Below, piece by piece: positions 1-10,502 of a stretch of DNA of 64,000 bases (within the stretch, counting starts at the first letter, position 1; every line of letters starts with the position of its first letter). The stretch is from Wuchereria bancrofti. Lineage: Eukaryota; Nematoda; Chromadorea; Rhabditida; Onchocercidae. The position numbers and the translations under genes are program-made. The notes below the pieces were generated by a model that did not search any database, was not told the origin of the DNA, and saw only the letters and a list, made by a program, of their open reading frames with translations. The stretch spans positions 11,031,362 through 11,095,361 of the forward strand of contig SSBO01000009.1 in the NCBI GenBank assembly GCA_005281725.1, in the 5' to 3' direction.

Positions 1-3000
1 GAGATAATGCAGAAATGCAATGAAACTTTCTATGCAAGCTGAGTAATTCATTTTAATTTAGCACAATTTGCGTTTGTTACTTACGTGAAAGCTATTATCA
101 TGAAATAATGACAATATGCTTTCAATTATTTTTGTAGGATTAATTAAAATAATGTGTGTATGTGTATGTATGTGTGTGTATTTGTGTGTGTATGTGTGTG
201 TGTGTATGTGTATGATATTATTGTTAGCTACAAATTCTCGGTTTTTTCTTTTTTAAAACTGACGATAACTGTATTTTTTTTTTGTTAATTTTCTCTTTAA
301 TTAATTAATTAATTAATTGAAATATTGCAATTAGTTGCTTAATCGTTGTGCTGCAAAGTGCACTGATGTGCTGCAAAATGCAAGATAAGCATTCATTCTA
401 GCAATGCATGTTAACTTCTTCAGCGCTTTAAAAAAAAGATACATAATTGATTTGTAAAATATTTCAACAATGCATTTTGCATTTCAGACATCATCCAAAG
501 AATGAAGTAAATTATAAAAAGATTGACATTAGTAAGTCTTTCACTAATCATTTCAAACTCACAAAATGTTAAATTGTAAAATTAATTTTTTTCAATCCTT
601 TAATTTTATCTTCAATTAATGAAAGATACTATCCAATTTTGGATTTTAACAAACAATAAAAAAAAAAGAAAAAAAAATGAAAATTCTCAAAGTTATGCAA
701 ATAGGAAATTTTTGAAAATAAAGGACAAAAAAAGTGCAAACGAATAATTAGAGCATATAGAAGCAAGCATATTGACAGTTTGGAATAATTTACGAGTTAG
801 AATGCTTGGCTCATTATTACTATCTGTCCAATATTTCACATATTGAAATTGTCTGCTTTATTTGATTTAAGTTAGCTTAAAATATCCATTGTTTAAGAAG
901 CTAATTAATTCATTTACTCATGAAAAATTGTTGAGTCACTTCCACCTGTTTATTTTTTAGATAAATTCAAACGAAACAAAGAGTAATTAAATTTTAACTA
1001 TTGATACAAGTTATTAGTCATTCGTTTCAGCTTCATTCCTTCTTTGTCATTTCAATTCATTTATGCTTCTTCATTTTTTCCCTTGATTTTACCTGAATTT
1101 ACCTAAATATTATTTTAAATTCTGGATCCCTTCATTAAACGTAAATAAAATTTTTGCTATAATTCAAATTGTTCCGGAAATTTGAATTTAATGAATATCA
1201 GAAAGTTATATAGTACAAGCTGATTACTAATCCTTAGACTAATCTTTAGTTTTTAATCTTTAGATTAATCAATTTTAACTTACTTTAATTCAAACACTTT
1301 AATTTAACTTACTTTAATTTTAACTCAAACAATCTATACCTATACTATTCTTAAATTAGACTTCATTTCTTTTATTATATTTGTTATTTCGATGTAATGC
1401 TAATACAATTTAATGCCAAAATTCAGTGAAGCTTAATTTGATGAATTAATATAGAAATAATATCTCAATGCTTCAGCTTATCAATCATTTTTTTTTTTCA
1501 TTTTTCTATTGCACAATGTGATATTATTCTTAAATTAACACCTCTCATTCTTAGTTCCTTTTCAATTTTTTATATTTTGTTTTTTTTTTCTTCTCAGACA
1601 ATGTAACCAAATATCATTGTTGTCATAAATAATAATTACTTTATTACAATTACGATTAATTAACTTTGAAATAGATGAAATTTGATTAGGCATAATTGAT
1701 TAAGACAAATTAGATTCCTCATAAAATATAAAAGATAATTTTTTTTAAAAAAAAAAAGAAAAAAAAAGCATTTCCTGATTAAAATTAGACATGAAGAATG
1801 ATTGGAAAGAAAGAAAGTAAAAAGCAAAAAGCAAAAGCTGGACAAACAATAAAGAATTCAATTTCAGCTATGGAAAAAGTTTTATATTATTATAACCTCA
1901 GACAAAGAATTATATTCGAAAATGTAAATGTATTGGAGAAAAAGGAAAAATTGAAAAACTTCTTTAACAAACAAATTTTATTTCTTAAATTAAAAATTAA
2001 ATTTATGAGATAATAAGAAAAAAAAATTTTTTTTTTTTTATAGATTAATAAAATAGCAAATCTTAAATTCTAAATGGTTGCTTATTAATTTTTTTTTTCG
2101 CTTTACTAATAAATGAAATGCAAATTATATTCTTTCCATCTATTGTTTCACTTAATTTTTAAATAATAAATATACGAATGATGTAAATGTCCAAGGATAT
2201 TTATTTTTTTTTTAGAACTAATTAAAAATGATATGCATTTGAGTTGAATTAATATATTTGCTTTGCATTATGTAAAACGAAGAAAGAGAAATGAAAAAAA
2301 AAAGAATGATGTATTGATATTCCCTCTTTTTTAAAAGCGAAATCAATTTTTAAATTTGCTAGTGATATTTTTAGAATTTTTAAATTTCTATTGCTAATTA
2401 TTTCACATATTGAAAACATATTATAGTAATTTAAATTAATTGGAAATGTAATTATAGTATTTGTGCAATTTAATATTGTATAAAATTGGTATTTTATCAA
2501 ATAATATAATGAATGATTCACAATGTTCATTATAAATGATAAGTGAAAAATGAAAGAGATAAGATGAAAAGTTTATCAATGTGATAAGTGAATTGAACAC
2601 TAATAAAATGCATCAAAAAAATTGATGCAAAAATTTCAAAAAGAAAAAAAAAGATAACTTCGAAGAGTTTCATTCTCTCTTACAAATGTAATAATGAAAA
2701 AAAGAACTGATAGATGTTCTAATGTTCTTTTCGAAATCATTCATTCATTCTATTTTTTTTTTATTCCTTTCTTTCTTTTTTTTTCTTTTCTTTTTTTTTT
2801 TTTTTGAAGAGTTAGATAAAAAATTCGACAAAAAATATTTCATTTAAACCGGTGAAGCATTAAAAAGAAATGCTAAAAAGAAAAAAAAACGGCTAACTAA
2901 TTATCATTAGAAATGCCTTATGCAATCTGATAAATGTTTGTTACATTTTTTTTCTTTTCCTAATTAATTTTATCTTTTTGCTTAACATATGAATTAATAA

Positions 3001-4115
3001 ACTTACTAAGTATAAAATTTTATTTTTAAACTTAATACTTTTAATGCTATATACTTTGCATCTTTCTTCTTCTTTTTTTTTTTTTTTTATTATAACACTG
3101 AAAAAATTTACGTAAATGTAATGTGTATCATTTTTATCATATAATTTGATAGCATAAAAGATTTGAATGATGTGAACCTTTTACCAGGTTGAATAACCCT
3201 TTTAAATATTGGATTACATTCTCATTTATTAAGTACAACTTGCACTATTAATTAGTAAAACTTATTAGTTTATTGTTTTTTTATTTGGTTCGAACTATTT
3301 TGATCTTATCTGTTTAATTTCAATTTGCATAAAGAAAGATTCTGTCATACTATAATTTTTCTAAAAAACCACTTCATAATTAATATCATCAGGAAATCTT
3401 AAAGTTAAAATGTATTATACAAACGAACAAAACAATTATATATGAAAGATAAAAATAAACAAATAAAACCAAAAATCAGTAATGTTTATTGAAACTACAT
3501 AAATAAATATGCATAAATGCGCATAAACGTGACTTATATTTATTACTTAAACTTATATTTTTATTTTTAAGAACTAATTCTGTAAAATGAAAGTTATCAT
3601 ATTTCATTGTAGCAAAATTAAATAAAATTAGTAAAATCTTATGCAATTTTCTTCATTTAAAAAATTCTTCTATAACGATGCTTCTTTCGTTTTACGTTTT
3701 CAATCGGATTAACCATTTCCGATGAATAAGAAATATTTTCATTCAACGATTCATTCGACAAAAATAACAAAATTGGCACATATTGCTGTAATAAGTAAAA
3801 TTTAATTTACTTACTCTTTTTTTTTCAATTTGATATTTTAAACAATATGTTTGCTTGGCAAAATATCACAGAAAATAGAAATTAGAATTTATCACAGCAA
3901 AATATTTTAGATCTATATTTGTTGTAAATTGATCAACAGTTTATCAGTGAATATCTTTTTTTTTTTTAGAAAATTCTAAAGAAATGTTTCCATTGATCTA
4001 AAGCTATCTTTTACAACGTTTCAATCAGTAACCTTATCTTTTTGATAAGCAATAATAAATTTCAAAAAATTTTCGCAAAAAAAAAATTTGAAAAAAAAAG
4101 TGTAAATAAATGATA
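1..4115. other. AT-rich intergenic stretch, no gene recognised
   Basis: Mostly poly-A/poly-T runs and short AT-rich words. A TG/TA microsatellite lies at about 152-214 and a TTAA repeat at about 297-318. The open frames here (for example the lysine-rich one at 1798-2013) have the composition of random AT-rich DNA and lack acceptor/donor context, so I call no gene. Confidence 0.6.
152..214. repeat. TG/TGTA microsatellite
   Basis: Simple alternating TG with TA interruptions, seen directly in the sequence. Confidence 0.85.
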
Positions 4116-6236
4116 TTAAACGACTAAAGTTACTGTCATTTTTACCTGTTCCTTCACTTCATAAGTTCTTTGGTTGATTTGATGATTACTACAACTGTTA
4201 GAACTATCTGATAGATTAGTCTTGGAAGTTTGTTGATATCGTTGTCTGTTTACGGTAAATAACAATTCTGCATTTCCACCTGTATTAGATTCATTTCCAT
4301 TCATTTCATTTCTTTTCATTTCATTTCCATTCATTTCATTTCTTTTCATTTCATTTCCATTCATTTCATTTCTATTTATCTGCTCCTTCAATTCTTTCAT
4401 TATTTGTTATTTTCTTTGCTAAATCACTCTCTTCACTACTATCTTAATTACTTATCAGTTCAATATTGATAAATTTTGCATTATTATTTTTTGTAATGCT
4501 AAAAGATATCAAATGTAAATGCTAAACTGCAAAAAAAAATAGATGGAATGAAACGTACATTTTGATTAAAAGCAATTTGAAATTTATTTGGATTAGCAGT
4601 TGTTGTGGGATTAATTGAATTGTTGAATAAATTAATTTCAGGTGTCATAGATGCTATGTTCAGTGATAAATTGTTTTGTGATTTTTCGGTTAACTTTTTC
4701 GACTCTTCACCTAAATTATCCTAAAGAAAGGAAAGAAAAGAAGGAGAAAAAAAAAACATTCAAAACTTCCATTCAAAAAATACTTTAGAATTAAATTGAT
4801 TGAAATTCATTTGTTTCATTTTAGAAGTATAATAATTAGTTTAACAAAGAAAATTAGATAACTATGATAAATATCATGATAGCTTTCCGTCCCTGTGTCG
4901 ATAGTGATACTACAAAATTTAACAATCAGTCAATGATTCTCGAAATTCCAAAGATTTCTGAAATTGTTTGAAAAAAAGAGTTAACAATAAAATTTATGAA
5001 ACTTGAAATTATTGATACCAAGTTCGATGTAAATTTAACAGCAAAAAATGATAATTCTGGTACTGATACTTTTTTCTTTAGTGTTTTCATTCCTTTTGAG
5101 GAAGAATCTTCCCATTCATATCGTTTCTGCAAAAAGATAACATAATTAAAAGTATTAAAAAAAAAAGATAACATAATTAAAAGTAATTAATGTTGGATTA
5201 TTTAAAATTCAATTTTCAATTTTATGAAGACTACTTTTCAAAGTTCTAATAGAATGTAAGATTTTTGAAATAAATGGTATATAGCTTGAATGCACTCAAC
5301 AAAATAAAATCGAAATTAAATTATAAAAATTTCAAAAAAGATAATCAAAACTTTACTTCTGTAAAATTCTGTGAAAATTCATGTGGTAATGCATATGATA
5401 AACGTCGTAACCACAAAAATACGGTTAGAAGAATACCAAAAATGATAATCAATATAATTGTTGAACCAATAAATGTTTCCTCAAATCTTATCAATTGCTT
5501 ATCATAGTTGTGCAATTTTAGAAATGCTTGATTAATTAAATCAATGATAATTTGCATTCTCATATGAAATCTCTGAAACTGTTGACATGTTGAAGATGAA
5601 ATTGGAACACTGATTGATGTTGATTGCGACCTAAATTTTGATAATTGTTCATATTAAGAATAACTGATAATTAAGTGGAAGCATTATTGAATTTACAAAT
5701 TTAACTATAAAACTAAAAAAGAAAGAAAAAAATGTAACTATTTTCTTAAAGAAGCTAAATACTATTTTTACTATCGGGAAATCTTCTTTAGATTTTAGAA
5801 ATTACAAAGAAAATTATAATAATGATAACTGAAACCATCATCATTTTTCTTAAATTTAAAATTTCACTTACAATATTGTTGCTATTTACGAGGATAAAAT
5901 TTAGACATGAAACAATTTTTTGCTTGCTATCTAAGAATTCAATTATTCATATTAATTTTTTTTAAAGCCATTTTAACTATCGTTTTAAATTCCAGTTAAA
6001 TGCTATCAGATGTTTATCAGGAAAGAATCCGGAAAATGAAATATTGAATGAGCAAATAGAAGTGACCTGTTGTTATACACAGGACTGAATGATTCATCAC
6101 ATCGAAGGAATTGTCGAATAAAGGGATGTAAATATTTTTGAATCCATAATTTTGGCATAGCCTTAAAGAAACGTTGCATCGATAGAACAGCTATTTGGCC
6201 AAATAGCAAACCGAGCACCTCTGAAATCATTCTCAA
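4116..6236 (-). CDS. Unrecognised multi-exon membrane protein
   Basis: I do not recognise this protein. Five minus-strand exons join in phase: 6236-6067, 5630-5357, 5126-5019, 4720-4559 and about 4379-4116, giving about 325 residues with stop at 4116. Donors such as GTAAAG and GTACGT and acceptors such as TTTGCAG and CTTTAG support the middle junctions; the last acceptor (GAGCAG) is weak. Residues about 8-25 are hydrophobic and residues about 110-131 form a clear membrane helix followed by Arg-Arg. The tail is Asn/Ser-rich and holds a ten-residue repeat (NEMNGNEMKR) made by a 30-bp tandem repeat. The start is uncertain: ATG at 6236 is possible, but a TTTCAG acceptor at 6222-6221 could mean that earlier exons exist upstream. 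Its 5' end faces the InaF-motif gene, so the two are divergently arranged about 1.3 kb apart. Confidence 0.55.
4291..4372 (-). repeat. 30-bp tandem repeat inside coding exon
   Basis: Alternating blocks of TTCATTTC with CCA and TTT variants give nearly three copies of a 30-bp unit. Being a multiple of three it keeps the reading frame and encodes NEMNGNEMKR repeats in the tail of the 4-6 kb membrane protein gene. Confidence 0.75.
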
Positions 6237-7535
6237 TAATGATTGTATAGTTTTGAATTTGTTTATTTAAACAATATTTATTATAAACTTTTGCTTAATT
6301 AAGAATAAATTTTAAGCAGTTTTAAGTTACCAATTTTAAATTGTTCTAAATATTTAAGTGCAACAACAAGTTATTTGTGAAAGCGCAATCGATTATTCCT
6401 CAAATAAGTAAAAATAAGGTATGTGAATAAACAAACATAATAAACAAACAAATTTGTTTTGTTTTTTTGTTTTTTTAAAGATTATCATTGGAATGATATT
6501 ATCATCAGAAAAAAATTTTAGATTTTAAATTATCATTAGAAAAAATTATCATAAGTATATAATATTGCTCAATTTACACTTTTATTTGCTTATTTATTTA
6601 TTTTTTGCATAATTTAAAATCAAAAACTAAAAATTTCATTCCATCGTAGTAATTTTAAGGAATAGAGAAGCTTAAATTAATAATGCTTTTGATATTTTTT
6701 CCTGAAAATACTATCGTAATCGCTTCAACGAAATTATTTATGAAAATAGCAATAGTTAAAATAAGTGCAATTCACATAGTGTAAATGGAATAACTAATCA
6801 AAATAGCTAATCAAAAGTAAAATCATTTTATTTTATTCAACATTTAATAATTGATGATTGATTGGCAAGATGATAATCAAAAATTTTGCAAAATTATTTC
6901 ATGATATATTATAAAATTTACTTCTTTTTTAAAATCTTTTTTTTTTCTTTGTTTTATAGCAAATAATAATGAAACTATTTATTTCATTTTTCTCTTTATT
7001 CATTTCTTTGAAAATGCTCAGAAGAAGAAGAAGCATATACTCTCGTTGTATTATCCAATTTTTGCCTCACTTCTATATTTCAACTTTTGCTTAACTCTTC
7101 TTTTCAAATTACTGCTTGTGACTTATTGATCTTATCATATGGAGCAGTTAGTTCGCTACTCTATCTTAGCTTCTCATTCACTTTTCAAATTATCGATCTA
7201 AGAATCATTCATCCTCTTCAATCTCTTTCCGCCATTATTTTATTTCTTATAAAATTTAATTCAGTTAGATAGAAGTATATAAGTGGTATTTATCTCATTC
7301 ATTCATTCACTTCCTTTCATTCTTCTAATTTCACATTATTTAGTATTTAGTTCACATTACTTCTAATTTCACATCATTTCTAGTCTGTATGAATATAATA
7401 ATGAAAATTAAATATTAACGAAGATACGTCAACAAGTACACGTGATAATTTGTGTTTACTTTTATTGATGCATATACGTACGTGTATATCAGTTGTAACA
7501 GTAACACGTAATTTTTTCAATTCTTTTCTCTTCAG
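6237..7535. other. Intergenic region between divergent genes
   Basis: Lies between the minus-strand membrane protein gene and the plus-strand InaF-motif gene. AT-rich, no supported exon. A CACGTG E-box is present near 7440 and an ACGTACGT palindrome near 7476-7484, both shortly upstream of the 7534-7535 splice acceptor, so promoter elements may lie here (inference). Confidence 0.4.
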
Positions 7536-7605
7536 GAAACTATTCCATCGATAATAGGAAGAGGTGAGAGAATTTTACATTACCTTTCACGTCTTACCCT
7601 TTATA
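7534..7605 (+). promoter_or_regulatory. Probable trans-splice acceptor and 5' UTR of InaF-motif gene
   Basis: A pyrimidine tract ending TTCTCTTCAG precedes a short non-coding leader of 70 bases and the ATG at 7606. This layout is typical of nematode spliced-leader acceptors. A GTGAGA at 7563 could alternatively make a tiny 5' exon. Confidence 0.5.
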
Positions 7606-8668
7606 ATGTCAAATAATTCATTAACTACTACAACCCGATTGAGGATAAAGGAACCCGTGTATACGTCTGATAAACGTGCAAAATTCACGCAAAGAGAAAG
7701 TAAAAAGTTAGTTCTATGTTGAATATTAAACATTATTTTTTGGATTCTCTCGATCGAAACTTCATTTATGCCTGATTTATTTATTTAACAAATATTTTAA
7801 TGTTCATCATCTGCCAATTTCTTTCACTTATTTTGTGATAACTTGTCGTAAACTATTGAGGTACACACTCATTCATCTTTTTTCCCATGTTGGAACTTCT
7901 TTGAGGTTAAAGCTTATTAATACAGCTCAACCTCACCCAATAAAGGTCCAAATCTTCATTATTGCTTCCTTTGACGGCTAAATTGTCCATTTGTTGGGAT
8001 CAACTCAGTGCTTTTTTTAGGAAGCATCGCTGTCGAATCGAACTTAATTAATAAAATTTGAGGTAGAATTTTCACCACCACACTACCGCACTTATATTTA
8101 GCGGGACTTAACAAACTGGAATCAATATTTTTCAATAAAAAACTTTGAATAATGTCGAAATGATAAGAAAGTTTCAGATGGATACGATTCTGTACAGTGA
8201 TAGGCTATATATTTTTCGTATCACTACCAGCAACATCATTGAGTATTTATTATATATGGGTTTGGGATCCTGATTATATCAGCAGGGTAAGTTAGATCAT
8301 CACAACATTTCACTCATTGATCGATTTTATCNNNNNNNNNNNNNNNNNNNNNNNNNNNNNNNNNNNNNNNNNNNNNNNNNNNNNNNNNNNNNNNNNNNNN
8401 NNNNNNNNNNNNNNNNNNNNNNNNNNNNNNNNNNNNNNNNNNNNNNNNNNNNNNNNNNNNNNNNNNNNNNNNNNNNNNNNNNNNNNNNNNNNNNNNNNNN
8501 NNNNNNNNNNNNNNNNNNNNNNNNNNNNNNNNNNNNNNNNNNNNNNNNNNNNNNNNNNNNNNNNNNNNNNNAAACCAATATCATCAGCAAGACAAGGTAG
8601 TCGATCAAAGTACAGATTGGATCTACTTCGAGAAAGTAACACCAGCAGCAGAATTAGCAAAAATCTGA
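7606..8668 (+). CDS. InaF-motif (TRP-interacting helix) membrane protein
   Basis: Small single-pass membrane protein of the InaF-motif family; Drosophila INAF subunits associate with TRP channels. Exon 1 is 7606-7706 (MSNNSLTTTTRL start; basic FTQRESKK end; donor GTTAGT). Exon 2 is 8178-8286 (acceptor TTTCAG, donor GTAAGT) and joins in phase 2 to give the motif: a basic lead-in, then WIRFCTVIGYIFF, SLPATSLSIYY and a closing WDPDYISR. The 3' part is broken by the N gap at 8332-8571. After the gap two frames are open. One starts at 8573 and ends at TGA 8668 with an acidic, Trp-containing tail (DWIYFEKVTPAAELAKI), which I prefer. The other runs from 8572 to a possible donor near 8752. The gap may hide the exon 3 acceptor. 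Family call comes from the motif only; the 3' end is uncertain. Confidence 0.7.
8332..8571. other. Assembly gap (240 N)
   Basis: Run of N falling inside the InaF-motif gene between its exon 2 donor and the remaining coding sequence. Predicted open frames across it are artefacts. Confidence 0.99.
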
Positions 8669-10502
8669 TTAGAGCTTCTGTCTATCCTTCATTCACCAAA
8701 GCAACTGGACATTTGGAACAGAGACCACGTAAAATGGATTCATCAAATACAGCAGGTTTCTTCAATTTCCACTAATATTTTTATGAACTTCTTTAAAGTA
8801 GTAGAAATGATGTACATCTGTTATCAATATTCAAAAAACCCTTTTTCATTATCATTATGGAAAAAACAAAAAAAAGAATAACTTGGAAATTATTTTCCTC
8901 TTAACAGACTTAATAAAAATTTGTCCATTATATTAATTCTCAAAATTACAACTTAATTTTTTTTTTTTTTTGAAGGAAAATATTTGGATTTTGAAACTCT
9001 AACTTTGAAATCACTACCACTTTCCTAAAGTTCACTAAATGCTCATTTCAGATCAGCGGCTAAGAATGAAACCAGACTGATTACAATATGCAAATCCAAA
9101 GTCATATAATATTATAATTCAATGTCACTTATTCCCAACTTCAGTCCATGATATCCTTCTAATATGAATGCGTGTCGATTGTAAAATTAATTGAAGAGAT
9201 TGGGAACTGTACAATTTCGAGAATTCGCTTCTGCTCTCTCGTAACTCCATGGATGCAAATGTTATCTCTCTAATGTACTATCAAATAAAAAATTATTCAG
9301 ATAAAATTGAATTGAATTCCTTATAAAAATAATAAAATGAATCATAAATTCATAAAACTGAACTAATTATTTTATTCACTCATTCCCACCAGATAGTTCG
9401 AGCATTCGGTTTTAATCATAATGACTTAGATTAAACATTTCATTACAAAACGGAAAACAGGAAAAATACATGAATGCATGGTGAAACGGAAATTTTTCGG
9501 GAACATATATTCACTAGTACATTCGCAAATGTTGCCTCTGAATCAAACTTGATAATTATTAACATTCTCTTAAAATTTTGGATCGCTGATCTATAATGAG
9601 TTGGGTAGAATCCTGCAGTTAGTTCCCCTTCTCCAAACGCCAAAGATTTTATAACAATTAAGCACTGTTAACTCTTTTGAGTAAAAAAATCTACATCTCA
9701 GATTAAAAATTATACGCTGAATAAAATTTGTAGTTGTGTACTTGATTCTTTATACCTGCTCAAAGATGCTGAAAAAAAAAATTATGCTGCTCTATGCAAT
9801 GGGAAAAGTTTCGAAATATGGAATACATGAATTGAAATACAGAAATTCTCGAGAAATCAATATGAAAACCGCCTGTGACTTAGCTAACATAAAATTTGTA
9901 TGCTTCATATCATCTCAAATTTGAAAATTGCACTGTAAACGGAATAAGGAAATAAATGCAAAAAAGAAACTAAAAAAAACATTAAAACGAAGACAAATAT
10001 TACAAATATTAGTAAATATTAAAACAATGATATGAATTTAAAAAAACAATAAGAGATAATCATTTCATGACATCTGAGGTCAACTCATAGTAATATGCAA
10101 AAGAGATCTTTTATTAATTCTTCGATCCATTTTATAATTTCATCTCTTTTCCCTTCTCATCCCTCCAAAACTTTCAGATTTATATTTTATGGGAATAGTG
10201 TTTAGCGAAACTATCAATGGTTATCAGTTATTTGGAATGACACTTCAGTAAATTAATTAGCTATTCAAGCAGTTTAGAAAGTGCAGCGTTTCAGAGTTAT
10301 AAGTTTCTAAAATTTAGGGTGGAAAGTAATTAATAGTAAGTAAATTCCTTACTTAGTTTTCATTTAATCCCAGTCAAATCTTGCTATCCTATCCCGTCTA
10401 TTGCAATTATTTTAACATAAAATATGAGACCAAATCTCAAGAAAGAAAATTTAAATATTTAATAAATAAAAAGTCGACTATCACTGAACTTTTATGCCTT
10501 AT
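8669..10502. other. Intergenic region between convergent genes
   Basis: Lies between the 3' ends of the InaF-motif gene and NUF2. Less AT-rich than the deserts further right, but no exon is supported. A 66-codon minus-strand frame at 9643-9443 has no splice context and resembles no known family to me. A possible short alternative last exon of the InaF gene begins after the TTTCAG near 9052. Confidence 0.4.

Noticed and set aside
1798..2013. Lysine-rich 71-codon plus frame
   Set aside because: Poly-A-rich sequence, no splice context, no recognisable domain.
3276..3286. GGTTCGAA word resembling a tRNA T-loop
   Set aside because: No acceptor stem, D-arm or anticodon arm can be built around it.
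4291..4372. NEMNGNEMKR repeats with Lys-Arg pairs, as in neuropeptide precursors
   Set aside because: No signal peptide, no Gly before the dibasic sites, and the repeat is a simple 30-bp minisatellite in the tail of a membrane protein.
8310..8775. Open frames running through the N gap on both strands
   Set aside because: Unknown bases carry no coding information; only the sequence after 8571 is usable.
9443..9643. 66-codon minus frame downstream of NUF2, considered as a last NUF2 exon
   Set aside because: No acceptor in phase with the NUF2 terminal exon and a good stop is already present at 10503.
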